From Sphingomonas sp. 7/4-4 (lineage in GTDB: Bacteria > Pseudomonadota > Alphaproteobacteria > Sphingomonadales > Sphingomonadaceae), in assembly GCF_027941955.1 (NCBI RefSeq), contig NZ_CP115960.1, forward strand, positions 1,054,001-1,118,000: a stretch of DNA of 64,000 nucleotides, given 5' to 3'. The notes beneath the pieces are model-generated. The model ran no database searches, was not told where the DNA came from, and saw nothing but the letters and a program-made list of their open reading frames with translations. Shown piece after piece: positions 30,043-39,432 of this stretch. The position numbers and the translations under genes are program-made. How positions within the stretch are numbered: the first letter of the stretch is position 1; the number at the start of each line of letters is the position of its first letter.

Positions 30043-31551
30043 TCACTTGCCCTCGACGCGCAGCATCACCGCGCCGTGCGCCGGTACATCGAACGTCAGG
30101 GCATCGGCCGCCACCGGCTTTCCGCGCCACAAATCGCGCGCGGCGGTGATCGATTCGAAACCCGCATCCGCGGCACGCGCGTCCATCCTGGCCGCGGCGT
30201 CGCCCCGGTTGAACAGTGCCAGCGCGACCGATCCGTCGCCCAGCGGTTTGGCCCAGATCTCGAGCGTGCCGTCCTTGCGCACCGCCTTGCCCTGCACGCC
30301 CCTTTCGTCCTGATCGACGGCGATCACTTCGCGGTTCTCTAGCAATGCCAGCATCTCGGGCGGCGTCTGGCGCAAGTCATGCCCCATCAGCAGCGGGGCG
30401 GCCGAGATCGCCCAGAGCGTCATGTGCGTGGTGTATTCGTCCAGCGACATGCCGCCATTGCCCACTTCGAGCATGTCGGGATCGTTGAAGCCGTTCGGAC
30501 CGGTGTGCTCGGGCTTGCCGTTCTTGTCGAAGCCGATGCGCGCCATGGTCGCATAATCGTCGGTGATGTCGCCGGTGGTGCGCCACAGATGCCCGCCGAC
30601 TTGCTGTCCCCAGGCGCCGACGTCGAACCGGCCATATTCGCACAACGAATAGACGATCGGCCGGCCCGTCGCCTTCAGCGCCGCGCCCATCTCGGCATAG
30701 CTGCGCTTCACCGTGTCGGCATCGGCGTAGAAATACTCGCCCGAGCACAAATCGTATTTGAGATAGTCGATGCCCCAGTTGGCAAAGGTCTGCGCGTCCT
30801 GCCGGACATGGCCGTAGCTCCCTTCGAACCCGGCGCAGGTGCGCGGCCCCTGCGAGCTGTAGATGCCGAGCTTGAGCCCCTTCGAATGGACATAGTCCGC
30901 CAGCTTTTTCATGTCGGGGAAGTTGGCGTTGGGGCGGATGCGGCCATCGGCGCCGCGCGTGCCCTGCCAGCCGTCATCGATGTTGACATAGGCATAGCCG
31001 GCGTCGCGCAAGCCGGTGGAGACCATCGCATCGGCCATCGCGCGGATCGTCTTGTCGTCGATCTTCTCCGCAAACTTGTTCCAGCTGCTCCATCCCATCG
31101 GGGGCCTGGGCGCGAGTGATGCCTGCTCCACCACCGCCCAGTCGGGAAGCGTCTGGAAGCGGAAGGCACGCACTTCGGCATCTTTCACCGTGCCGCGGCG
31201 GCCCGCCGCGTCGATTTTGGAGAACCACATTTGCCCCACGAGCTGCACGCCCTTCGGCGTCTGCTTCACGGTCCAGCTGCGCGTGGGATGCTCGCGGTCG
31301 TTGAGATTGCGCACGTCGAAGGTGAGCACGCCCTTGTCGAGCCGCGCATTCCGCATCGTCACCGGGCCGTACCATTTGGTGGTCACTGCGCCGGTGATGC
31401 GGTCGCCGTCGCTGGCGACCTGCAGCATGGTGACGCCCGGATTGGGCCCGGCGTGGTCGAACAGCCAGACGCCGTCGAAGCGCGTCTGGGCAAACGCCGC
31501 CCCGGACGTGAGCGATGTCGTGAAGGCAAGCGCGGTCAGCAGGTGTCGCAC
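30043..31551 (-). CDS. Secreted GH27 alpha-galactosidase
   Basis: 502 residues. Signal peptide ending AAFAQ, a 130-residue N-terminal beta domain of unknown role, then a GH27 TIM barrel starting at PPMGWSSWNKF and a C-terminal beta domain. Catalytic nucleophile Asp in YLKYDLC and acid/base Asp in RTTGDITDD; substrate loop NIDDGWQGTRG. It removes terminal alpha-galactose. In this locus the substrate might be the alpha-galactosyl-serine of extensins or a plant oligosaccharide (inference). Last gene of the minus-strand group behind the APC permease (47-bp gap). Confidence 0.93.
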   Translation of the reverse strand: MRHLLTALAFTTSLTSGAAFAQTRFDGVWLFDHAGPNPGVTMLQVASDGDRITGAVTTKWYGPVTMRNARLDKGVLTFDVRNLNDREHPTRSWTVKQTPKGVQLVGQMWFSKIDAAGRRGTVKDAEVRAFRFQTLPDWAVVEQASLAPRPPMGWSSWNKFAEKIDDKTIRAMADAMVSTGLRDAGYAYVNIDDGWQGTRGADGRIRPNANFPDMKKLADYVHSKGLKLGIYSSQGPRTCAGFEGSYGHVRQDAQTFANWGIDYLKYDLCSGEYFYADADTVKRSYAEMGAALKATGRPIVYSLCEYGRFDVGAWGQQVGGHLWRTTGDITDDYATMARIGFDKNGKPEHTGPNGFNDPDMLEVGNGGMSLDEYTTHMTLWAISAAPLLMGHDLRQTPPEMLALLENREVIAVDQDERGVQGKAVRKDGTLEIWAKPLGDGSVALALFNRGDAAARMDARAADAGFESITAARDLWRGKPVAADALTFDVPAHGAVMLRVEGK

Positions 31552-31598
31552 AGGGCTACTCCTTGTCGGTAAGCGGTAATGAAAGTCCGAAACTCAGA

Positions 31599-33014
31599 TC
31601 AGGCGGGCAGCGCCTGCCGCTTCACTTCGCTGTGCCGCCAGCCATAAGCGAAATAGACGGCCAGCCCGATCAGGTTCCAGACGATGAAGCGCAGGATCGT
31701 CGCCGAGGGCAGGCTGAACAGCAGATAGAGGCAGCCGAGGATCGCCAGCGTGCCGACCACATAGGGTGCTGGGCAGCGGAACAGCCGCGGCGCATCCGGC
31801 GCGCGCCGGCGCAGCACCATCAGGCAGGCGCCGACCGCAATGAACGCCAGCAACGTCCCGGCATTGGCGAGCTCGGCGATCTCGTCGAGGCGAAAGAAGC
31901 CCGCGACTGCCGCGATCACGACGCCCGTGATCAGCGTGATCCGTGTCGGCGCGCCGGTGCGCGGAGAAACCTTGGCAAGGCTGCGCGGCAGCAGCCCATC
32001 GCGCGCCATCACGAAGAAGATCCGGCTCTGGCCGTACATCATCACGAGGATCACCGACGGGAGCGCGATCACCGCGGCGAGCGCGATCAGATGGCCGGCG
32101 ACCGGCTGGCCGAGCGACCGCAGCACTAGAGCCAGCGGTTCGGCCGAATTGGCGAGCTGCTGATAAGGCAACGCACCGACCGCGGCGACCGCGACGAGCA
32201 TGTAGATGATCGTGCAGACCAGCATCGAACCGACGATGCCGATGGTCAGGTCACGGCCGGGGCGCTTGGCCTCCTCGGCCGACGTGGCGACCGCATCGAA
32301 CCCGTAGAATGCGAAGAACACGATCGCCGCCGCGGCCATCACCCCGCGCTTTTCGCCGCCGACTTCGGTCGAGCCGAAGCCATAGGGCATGAACGGCTCG
32401 AGATTATGGCCGTCGAACGCAGGCAGCGCGAAGGCGACGAACACGCCGAGCGCGACGAGCTTGATGATGACGAGGACGATGTTGAGCGTAGCACTCTCGC
32501 GGGTGCCGGCGACGAGCATCCCCATCACGCCCAATGCGACGACCACAGCGGGCAGGTTGATGATGCCGCCCGCATGCGGCCCGGCGAGAAGCTCGGGAGG
32601 CAGATGCACCCCGGCGGCGTGCAGCCAGCCGACCAGGTAGCCCGACCAGCCGACCGCCACGGTCGAGCACGCCAGTGAATATTCGAGCACCAGGCTCCAG
32701 CCGACGACCCAGGCGACCTTCTCGCCGAGCGCGGCATAGCTGAAGGTATAGGCGCTGCCCGCGGCGGGGATCATCGTCGCCAGTTCGGCATAGGCAAGCG
32801 CGGCGCAGGCGCAGACCGCGCCGGCAATGGCAAAGGCGAGGATCACCGCCGGCCCGGCGCGCTCGGCGCCGACGCCGGTGAGGGTATAGATGCCGGTGCC
32901 GACGATCGCGCCCACGCCGAGCGCGATCAGATGGGGCCAGCTGAGCGTCTTGGCGAGTGCATGGCCCTCCGCGTGCTTCGTTACTGAATCGAGCGACTTG
33001 CGCGGACCAAACAT
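31599..33014 (-). CDS. APC-family amino-acid permease
   Basis: 471 residues, about 12 transmembrane helices, with the APC signature GVGAIVGTGIYTLTG in helix 1 and the conserved cytoplasmic loop FYGFDAVATSAEEAKRPGRDL. It resembles the cationic/neutral amino-acid transporter group. Located between a GntR regulator and GH27, and next to hydroxyproline catabolism genes, so hydroxyproline or proline is the likely cargo (inference). It acts at the inner membrane as a proton symporter. Confidence 0.92.
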   Translation of the reverse strand: MFGPRKSLDSVTKHAEGHALAKTLSWPHLIALGVGAIVGTGIYTLTGVGAERAGPAVILAFAIAGAVCACAALAYAELATMIPAAGSAYTFSYAALGEKVAWVVGWSLVLEYSLACSTVAVGWSGYLVGWLHAAGVHLPPELLAGPHAGGIINLPAVVVALGVMGMLVAGTRESATLNIVLVIIKLVALGVFVAFALPAFDGHNLEPFMPYGFGSTEVGGEKRGVMAAAAIVFFAFYGFDAVATSAEEAKRPGRDLTIGIVGSMLVCTIIYMLVAVAAVGALPYQQLANSAEPLALVLRSLGQPVAGHLIALAAVIALPSVILVMMYGQSRIFFVMARDGLLPRSLAKVSPRTGAPTRITLITGVVIAAVAGFFRLDEIAELANAGTLLAFIAVGACLMVLRRRAPDAPRLFRCPAPYVVGTLAILGCLYLLFSLPSATILRFIVWNLIGLAVYFAYGWRHSEVKRQALPA

Positions 33015-33041
33015 GCAGCTTTTCCCCTGATTCTCTGTCGT

Positions 33042-33692
33042 CTAGGTCGTCGAACCGAATTGCTGGCGCAGGTCGTCGAGCGTGCCCTGGATGTGGCCCG
33101 TGAGCAGCGTCGTCAGCTTGGCGCCGTCGCGTGCGAGCCAGGCGTCGAGCAAGTCCTGATGCTCGGTATGCGCCCGCGATTCGCGGCCCGCGGGCTGCAG
33201 ATGCGCAACGACGTAGCGTTCGGCGAGGATCGACAGCCGCTCCACCAATTGGGTGGTCAGCAGCCGGCCGCCGGGGCGCACCAATGCGGTGTGGAAATGG
33301 CGATTGCGCACCGCGACTTCGGCGAGGTTGCTGGCGGCCGCACCATCGAGCTCGCGAAAGGCCTCGACCGCTATGTCCCGATCTTTGTCGGTTGCCCGTT
33401 CGGCGGCATAGACCGCGGCAGGCGGTTCGATCGCGAGGCGGAGCACATAGATCTCGTCGACCTGCAGCGCGGACATCGGCTGGACGAAATAGCCGCGATT
33501 TGCGTGGCTGGTCAGCAGCCCTTCCTGCTCGAGTCGAGCCAGTGCCTCACGCAGCGGGATCTTGCTGACGCCCAGTTCGGTAGCCAGGGCATCCTGGCGG
33601 ATCGGCAAATTGTCCGGCAATTGTCCGATCACGATCTGCTCGCGCACGATCTCGAAGACACGATCGGCAAGCGTACGTACGACGATGCTCAT
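33042..33692 (-). CDS. GntR/FCD-family transcriptional regulator
   Basis: 216 residues from MSIVVRTLADRVFEI; ATG 33692 has AGGAGAG upstream, and the longer frame is rejected. N-terminal winged HTH (QDALATELGVSKIPLREALARLEQEGLL); C-terminal FCD helical ligand domain with metal-site-type residues (NRHFHTAL, HQDLLDAWLARD, HIQGTLDDL). Such regulators respond to organic acids or amino acids. It stands between the permease and the hydroxyproline epimerase and probably regulates the hydroxyproline genes, as LhpR-like regulators do elsewhere. Confidence 0.9.
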   Translation of the reverse strand: MSIVVRTLADRVFEIVREQIVIGQLPDNLPIRQDALATELGVSKIPLREALARLEQEGLLTSHANRGYFVQPMSALQVDEIYVLRLAIEPPAAVYAAERATDKDRDIAVEAFRELDGAAASNLAEVAVRNRHFHTALVRPGGRLLTTQLVERLSILAERYVVAHLQPAGRESRAHTEHQDLLDAWLARDGAKLTTLLTGHIQGTLDDLRQQFGSTT

Positions 33693-33753
33693 GACCGTCT
33701 CTCCTTGCAGTGGGAGCGCCTGTGTTCGAATGAACGGCGCGAAAGCCAAACCA

Positions 33754-34752
33754 TTACTTGACCTGGAACCCTTCCCAGAAAGGATCAGCACGATCAATCC
33801 AGATCGTGTTGAAGCCCGTTGCGATTGCCGACCCTTCCACTGACGGAATGATTGCAGGCTGATCGCCGAGGTGCGTTTCCGCCTCGACGCGGCCGATGAA
33901 GCGGCTGCCGATATAGCTCTCATGGACAAAGCGATCGCCGACCGCGAGCTTGCCCGCCGCCGCGAGATGCGCGAGCCGCGCCGAGGTCCCGGTGCCGCAA
34001 GGACTGCGATCGATCGCCTTGTCGCCATAGAACACCGCATTGCGCCCGTCGGCGCCGTCCCCGCGCGGCTTGTCCGCCCACAGGAGGTGGCTGACGCCGC
34101 GGATGGTGGAGTCGAGCGGATGCACCGGCTCGAACTTTTCGCGCACTGCCTCGCGAATGCGCAGGCTGAGGTCGATCAGCCGCGACGCGCCGAGATCGTC
34201 GAGCCCGGTATAGGCGCCCTGCGGCTCGATGATCGCGTAATAATTGCCGCCATAAGCGACGTCGATCGAAAGCGGGCCGATGCCTTCGACATCGACCTGG
34301 ATACCCCGCGCCGCGACATAGGCAGGCACATTGGTGATCCGCACTGCGGTGACCTTGTCACCTTCCCGCGTGTAGGCGATGTCGATCACCCCCGCGGGCA
34401 CTTCGATCCGCAGCTTGCCGGGCTCGGCGGGCTGGATCAGCCCGTGCTCGAGCCCGAACGTCACCATCCCGATCGTGCCGTGCCCGCACATGGGCAGGCA
34501 GCCCGAGGTCTCGATGAACAATATGCCGACATCGGCGTCGGGCCGCGTCGGCGGGTAGAGGAACCCGCCCGACATCATGTCGTGCCCGCGCGGCTCGAAG
34601 CAAAGGCCCGTGCGGATCCAGTCGAAGCGCGCGAGGAAGTCCTGCCGCCTTTCCGACATCGACGCGCCCTTGAGCAACGGCGCGCCGCCGGCCACCAGCC
34701 GGACCGGATTGCCGGCGGTGTGGCCGTCGATGCAGAAGAAAGTATGCCGCAT
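33754..34752 (-). CDS. 4-hydroxyproline 2-epimerase
   Basis: 332 residues, proline racemase family. Both catalytic cysteines are present: Cys89 in LPMCGHGTIG and Cys252 in DRSPCGTGTSA. Cys/Cys marks proline racemase or 4-hydroxyproline 2-epimerase, while 3-hydroxyproline dehydratases carry Thr at the second place. With the adjacent DapA-like and FAD enzymes it is best read as the epimerase turning trans-4-hydroxy-L-proline into cis-4-hydroxy-D-proline, the first step of bacterial hydroxyproline catabolism. Cytoplasmic. It follows the DapA-like gene by 8 bases. Confidence 0.92.
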   Translation of the reverse strand: MRHTFFCIDGHTAGNPVRLVAGGAPLLKGASMSERRQDFLARFDWIRTGLCFEPRGHDMMSGGFLYPPTRPDADVGILFIETSGCLPMCGHGTIGMVTFGLEHGLIQPAEPGKLRIEVPAGVIDIAYTREGDKVTAVRITNVPAYVAARGIQVDVEGIGPLSIDVAYGGNYYAIIEPQGAYTGLDDLGASRLIDLSLRIREAVREKFEPVHPLDSTIRGVSHLLWADKPRGDGADGRNAVFYGDKAIDRSPCGTGTSARLAHLAAAGKLAVGDRFVHESYIGSRFIGRVEAETHLGDQPAIIPSVEGSAIATGFNTIWIDRADPFWEGFQVK

Positions 34753-34760
34753 CTTGTGCG

Positions 34761-35675
34761 TCAGGCCGCCTGCGCGACGCTCAGCGAAGGCCGCGTCGCC
34801 GCCGCCTTCTCGACCATGGCGATCACTTCGGCGCGGCGTGCGCCTTCGAGCGGATAGCGCGGCGGCAGCACGCGTTCCGCACCGCGACCCATCACCTGCT
34901 CGGCGAGCTTGATCGACTGGACGAGGTCATGCTCGGCATCGAGATGGAGCAAAGGCATGAACCAGCGATAGATTTCGAGCGCCTTGGCGTAGTCGCCACG
35001 CTCGAACGCCGCGACCAGTTCGACCGATTCCTTCGGAAACGCATTGGTGAGGCCCGAGACCCAGCCCTGCGCGCCGAGGAACAGGCCCTCGAGCGCGACA
35101 TCGTCGAGGCCCGCGAACAGCACGTAGCGCTCGCCGAATGCGTTGCGGAAATCGGTGAAGCGGCGCGTGTCCGGCGCCGATTCCTTGACCGCGACGATGT
35201 TCTTAACCGGGCGCAGCGCTTCCAGCACTTCATTGTCGATCACGCTGCGATAGGCAGGCGGATTATTGTAGAGCATGATCGGCAGCCCGGTCTTCTCGGC
35301 CACTCCCCTGAAATGCGCGACCATCTCATGCGGCTTCGGCACATAGACCATCGGCGGCAGCACCATCAGGCCATCGGCGCCGGCCTTTTCCGCGGCCTGG
35401 GCGTAACGAACCGCGCGCCGCGTATCATATTCGGAAACGCCGGTGATCACCGGAACCCGGCCATCGACCACTTCGACGATCGCGGAGAGCACACTGACTT
35501 TCTCTTCGAAATCCAGCGAGTTGTTCTCGCCCACCGTCCCCAGCGCGATCACGCCGGTAATGCCGTCACGGATCAAATCGTCCACTACGCGCTGGGTATC
35601 GGCCAGGTCGATCGACAGATCCTCCCTCAGCTGAGTCGTCACTGCAGGAAAAACGCCCTTCCAACCGATCGTCAT
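34761..35675 (-). CDS. DapA-family 1-pyrroline-4-hydroxy-2-carboxylate deaminase (probable)
   Basis: 304 residues from MTIGWKGVFPAVTT (ATG 35675). TIM-barrel Schiff-base enzyme: GTVGEN near residue 46, Tyr136 in MLYNNPP and catalytic Lys164 in VAVKES. The family spans dihydrodipicolinate synthases and deaminases. Context (epimerase, D-amino-acid dehydrogenase, permease) points to the deaminase that converts pyrroline-4-hydroxy-2-carboxylate to alpha-ketoglutarate semialdehyde. First gene of the minus-strand hydroxyproline operon; a GTATAC-core site lies 25 bp upstream. Confidence 0.85.
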   Translation of the reverse strand: MTIGWKGVFPAVTTQLREDLSIDLADTQRVVDDLIRDGITGVIALGTVGENNSLDFEEKVSVLSAIVEVVDGRVPVITGVSEYDTRRAVRYAQAAEKAGADGLMVLPPMVYVPKPHEMVAHFRGVAEKTGLPIMLYNNPPAYRSVIDNEVLEALRPVKNIVAVKESAPDTRRFTDFRNAFGERYVLFAGLDDVALEGLFLGAQGWVSGLTNAFPKESVELVAAFERGDYAKALEIYRWFMPLLHLDAEHDLVQSIKLAEQVMGRGAERVLPPRYPLEGARRAEVIAMVEKAAATRPSLSVAQAA

Positions 35676-35699
35676 TTGATACCCCGTTCTTGAAGTCGA

Positions 35700-35713
35700 A
35701 TAACGTATACGAT
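35700..35713. promoter_or_regulatory. GTATAC-core site C (hydroxyproline genes)
   Basis: ATAACGTATACGAT in the 70-bp gap between the divergent DapA-like gene and the FAD dehydrogenase. It differs from site D at one of 14 positions. It could control both directions. Confidence 0.62.
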
Positions 35714-35745
35714 ACGGATTTTTGCGTTGCAATAGAGGAGTGCCG

Positions 35746-36970
35746 GTGAAGCAGGTTACGATCGTTGGCGGCGGGGTGATAGGGCTGAGTTGCGCGTCCG
35801 CGCTGCTCCGCGCCGGGCATCGAGTCACCGTGCTGGAGACGTCGTCGGCGCGCGACGCGGCGTCCTGGGGAATGCCGGGCACATCGCGACCGAACAGGTG
35901 GCGCCCCTCGCCTCGATGGCCAGCCTGCGATCGGCCTGGAGCCGGCGCTTCGCCGCCGGCGGCGCGCTGGACATGCCGATGCGTGCGATCGGCGACTGGC
36001 TTCCCTTTGCGTTGCGCTTTCTCACCGCGGCGCGACCCGATCGCTTCCGCGCGGGCAGCGATGCCCTGCGCAGCCTGCTCGCCGAGGCGCTCCCCGCATG
36101 GCAGCGCGCGCCCTGGGCGCCGGAGCTGGTGAAGACTGACGGCCATTTCGTCGCCTGGGCGGACGCGGCCAAGGCGGAAGCCGGCAAGGCGACGTGGCGC
36201 GCCGCCGATATCGGCACTGCCCGCATCGGCGATGCCACGCCCGAGGATCTCGCACGGATGCGGGCGGTGACGCACGCGCCGATCACAGGCGCCCTACGCT
36301 TCGAAGGCACCGGCCAGATCGCCGATCTCGGAAGACTGGCGGACGCACTGGAGCACGACGTGATCCGCCGCGGCGGGCAGATCCTGCGCGAGTCCGGCAC
36401 GCTGACCGTCGAACACGGCCGGGCCCGGATACCCGGGCATGATGCCGATCTCGTGCTCGTCGCCGCGGGCGTCGGCAGCAAGGCACTGGTCGAGCGCGCC
36501 GGCCATCGCGCGCCGATCATCGCCGAACGCGGCTATCACATCCGCGCCGCCGCGGATCAATGGCCCGCCGACTTGCCGCCGATCGTGTTCGAAGACCGAT
36601 CGATGATCGTCACCCGCTATGCCGATACCGTGCAGGCGGCGAGCTTCGTCGAGCTCGCGCGCGCCGATGCCCCGCCCGATCCGCGCAAATGGGAGCGGCT
36701 CGAACGCCATGTCGCCGAGCTCGGCCTGCCGATGCATCCGCCGTTCACCCGCTGGATGGGCGCCCGCCCCACTCTGCCCGATTATCTGCCGGCGATCGGC
36801 CGGTCGCGCCGCGCGACCAATCTGCTTTACGCCTTCGGGCACCAGCATCTGGGCCTGACGCTCGCGCCGATCACGGCCGAACTGGTGGCGGCGCTGGCCA
36901 ACGAAACCAATCCCCACATCGATCTGACGCCGTTCGACCTCGAACGATTCGGCGGCAAGGAGGACGCGCA
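35746..36970 (+). pseudogene. FAD-dependent D-hydroxyproline dehydrogenase-like, frameshifted
   Basis: About 407 residues, DadA/DAO family. GTG 35746 starts VKQVTIVGGGVIGLSCASALL, the dinucleotide-binding GxGxxG; GAGGAG lies 7 bp before. The frame breaks at SWG (35868-35872): NAGHIATEQVAPLAS continues one frame over, restored by one extra G in TGGGG. C-terminal FAD signature: MGARPTLPDYLPAIGRS ... GHQHLGLTLAPITA. It is the expected membrane-linked or soluble oxidase of cis-4-hydroxy-D-proline, making the imine used by the DapA-like enzyme. The frame has no stop before the M24 gene; a TGA overlapping its ATG is in another frame. Confidence 0.85.
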
Positions 36971-38148
36971 TGACCATCGGCGGCTCGACTATCGCGGCGG
37001 AACTCGCCGCGCTGGAGCAATGGCCTTCCCCTGCCCCGCCCATCGGCAAAGACGAGCGCGACACGCGCCTGGAACGCGCCCGCGCACGTCTGGCGGCGAT
37101 CGGTGTCGACGCCCTGCTGGTCAATGCCGGGCCGAGCCTGCGCTACTTTACCGGGATCGGCTGGTCGCCGACCGAGCGGCTGGTGGCGATGCTGCTGCCG
37201 GTCAGCGGCAAGCCGTGGATTATCTGCCCCGCATTCGAGCGCGGATCGCTGGAGGCCGAGCTGGCAATCGATGCCGAATTGCTGCTGTGGGAGGAGGATG
37301 AGAGCCCGTTGGCACTGATCGCCGACAGCCTTGCGCCGAACGCGGTGCTCGCGCTCGATCCGCTGCTCCCGTTCCATTGGTCCGAGCCGCTGCGCGCATC
37401 GTTCCGGCCGGTCTCCGGCGCGTTGGTGATCGACGGCCTGCGCATGGTCAAATCCGCGACCGAGCTCGCGCTGATGCATCAGGCCAAGCAGATGACGCTC
37501 GAAGTCCATCGCCGCGCCGCGCGCATCCTCGAACCCGGCATGCGCGCGAGCACGGTCAAGCGGTTCATCGACGATGCGCATCGCGCGCTGGGCGCCGCCG
37601 GCTCTACCTTCTGCGCGGTGCAGTTCGGGATCGCGACTGCCTATCCGCACGGCTTGCCCGGCGACCAGCAGCTCGAGGAAGGCCAATTGGTGCTGATCGA
37701 TACCGGTTGCACGGTCCATGGCTATCATTCGGACATCACGCGCACCTATGCGTTCGGCGCGGTCGATGACGAGATCCGCGCGCTTTGGGCGCTGGAGAAG
37801 GAAGCGCAGGCCGCCGCATTCGACGCAGTCGAACCGGGCGCGCCGTGCGAGAGCGTCGATGCCGCCGCGCGCCGCGTGCTCGAACGCGCCGGGCTCGGCC
37901 CCGATTATCGCCTGCCCGGCCTTCCGCACCGCACCGGACACGGCATCGGACTGGCGATCCACGAGCCGGCCTATCTGGTTCGGGGCGACCGCACGCCGCT
38001 GGCGCCCGGCATGTGCTTCTCGAACGAGCCGATGATCGTCGTGCCGGAGCGCTTCGGCATCCGGCTGGAGGACCATATGTACGTGACCGAAACCGGCGCC
38101 GCCTGGTTCACTGAGCCGCAGCATTCGATCGACCGCCCCTTCGCATGA
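36970..38148 (+). CDS. M24 Xaa-Pro peptidase
   Basis: 392 residues, pita-bread metallopeptidase. Creatinase-like N-terminal domain (VDALLVNAGPSLRYFTGI) and catalytic domain with metal ligands in LIDTGCTVHGYHSDITRTY (two Asp), GHGIGL (His), SNEPMI (Glu) and RLEDHMY (Glu). It should cut the X-Pro (or X-Hyp) bond of small peptides in the cytoplasm. No signal peptide. It follows the D-hydroxyproline dehydrogenase and overlaps the next gene (ATGA), so peptide cleavage and Hyp breakdown are genetically linked here. Confidence 0.92.
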   Translation: MTIGGSTIAAELAALEQWPSPAPPIGKDERDTRLERARARLAAIGVDALLVNAGPSLRYFTGIGWSPTERLVAMLLPVSGKPWIICPAFERGSLEAELAIDAELLLWEEDESPLALIADSLAPNAVLALDPLLPFHWSEPLRASFRPVSGALVIDGLRMVKSATELALMHQAKQMTLEVHRRAARILEPGMRASTVKRFIDDAHRALGAAGSTFCAVQFGIATAYPHGLPGDQQLEEGQLVLIDTGCTVHGYHSDITRTYAFGAVDDEIRALWALEKEAQAAAFDAVEPGAPCESVDAAARRVLERAGLGPDYRLPGLPHRTGHGIGLAIHEPAYLVRGDRTPLAPGMCFSNEPMIVVPERFGIRLEDHMYVTETGAAWFTEPQHSIDRPFA

Positions 38149-39016
38149 GGCGTGCCTTTCCGCTGCTGATCGTCGCCACGCTCGGCGCATGCGTCGGCAA
38201 GCCCGTGCCGGTCGGCCCGCCGCCGGTCGCGCTCGGGCTCGACTCCTTCTACGTCAAATCGGTCGATGCGGACGGCATTCCGGTGTCGTCCTCATTGGCA
38301 GTGCCCGACGAAGCCCTGCAGGTCGCGCGGCGCATGATGGTAGCGATGCTCGCGCGCCGCCCCGATCTCGCCCGCGAACTGGTGCGGGCCGGTCAGCGCG
38401 TGATGGTGATGGGAGTCGACGAACGCACCACCGACGTCCCCGAGCAGCGCGACTGGAAAAAGCCGGCGATCGACGATCCGCGGCTCACGCGGTGCGAGCG
38501 CAAACTATATGACGTGCGGATCGGCCGGCTGACCGACCGCGAATATTGGGGCCGCCGCGCGCGCGGCATGGGCGGGCTGCTGACCAGCGCCGCCACCGAG
38601 AATCTGCTCGCGATCCCCGGCACCAAATATTATGGCGAGACGATCCTCGTCCACGAATTTTCGCACGCGATCCTCTACGCGGTCGAGGCAGTGGACCCAA
38701 CGCTCTACGCGCAGGTCGAGAAGGCCTATGCCGCGGCGAAGGACAAGGGCCTGTGGACCGGCGAATATGGTGCGACCACGGTCCAGGAATATTGGGCCGA
38801 GGGCACGCAATTCTGGTTCAACTCGAACAAGCTCGCAGTGGTGGACGGCGTGCGCATCCTGTCCGACACCGACCTGCGCTGGCACGACCCGGCGCTCGCC
38901 GCAGTGCTGCGTGCGGTCTATGGCGACCGGCATCGCCTGCCGGGCGACCCCTTTACAAGCATCCGGCGCGCGTGCCGCCGGGACCGATCCCGAAGAGCAC
39001 CGCCGAGGTGTGCTGA
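38145..39016 (+). CDS. HEFSH gluzincin-like lipoprotein, 3' frameshift
   Basis: About 290 residues. Lipoprotein signal (LLIVATLGAC, lipobox LGAC with Cys16). Metallopeptidase motif HEFSH at 170-174, with Glu215/Glu219 in QEYWAEGTQFWF as candidate third zinc ligand, giving a gluzincin pattern. The last 25 residues as expected (LYKHPARVPPGPIPKSTAEVC, TGA ending 39016) need one extra C in GACCCCTTT near 38950; without it the frame runs on to 39203. The start overlaps the M24 stop. Family not named with confidence; substrate unknown, probably periplasmic peptides. Confidence 0.68.
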
Positions 39017-39432
39017 TCGGGCAATTGATGATCCTGCGCTGCGGCCGATCTCGGCCTTGCAATGTAGGATTTCGTCTGCTTCCCTCGTCACCCCGGCCTT
39101 GAGCCGGGGTCCCGCTACCTTTCGGGCGAGCCGAAGAAGCGGGATCCCGGCTCAAGCCTGTCCTGAGCGCCTGCCTTGCAGGCAGTCGAAGGGGCCGGGA
39201 TGACGATATTTTATCAATGGTTGTCGAGCTCTCCACCCAGGGGTGTGGCGTATCGCAACCGGCTCTTTGACATTGTCGGACGGATCGATCAGATTCAGGA
39301 GATCCACACAGCGCGCGTGCGATCGCTTCGATGTCGCGCAGCGGGCGCATCAGTGTCAACTTAGTGTGAACTTCCATTGAATTTCGTGATGGCGAATGTC
39401 CGCAATGGGTGGGTTTCGGACTTCGCACGGGG
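39017..39432. other. 416-bp intergenic region with REP-like element
   Basis: Contains the palindromic element at 39085-39206. The rest (39207-39432) has no convincing gene; it lies upstream of nothing on the plus strand and downstream of the minus-strand RibD-like gene. Confidence 0.7.
39085..39206. repeat. REP-like palindrome with nested 36-bp insert
   Basis: Left arm 39085-39116 (TCGTCACCCCGGCC... to GTCCCGCT). Right arm 39138-39156 (AGCGGGATCCCGGCTCAAG), completed by GGCCGGGATGACGA at 39193-39206. The right arm is split by a 36-bp piece (39157-39192) that itself contains the palindrome GCCTGC-CTT-GCAGGC. The outer element looks like the dispersed palindromes common in sphingomonad intergenic DNA. 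Confidence 0.7.

Noticed and set aside
34761..36275. Extended 504-codon form of the DapA-like protein
   Set aside because: The extra 200 codons lie antisense to the FAD dehydrogenase; the family start is at 35675.
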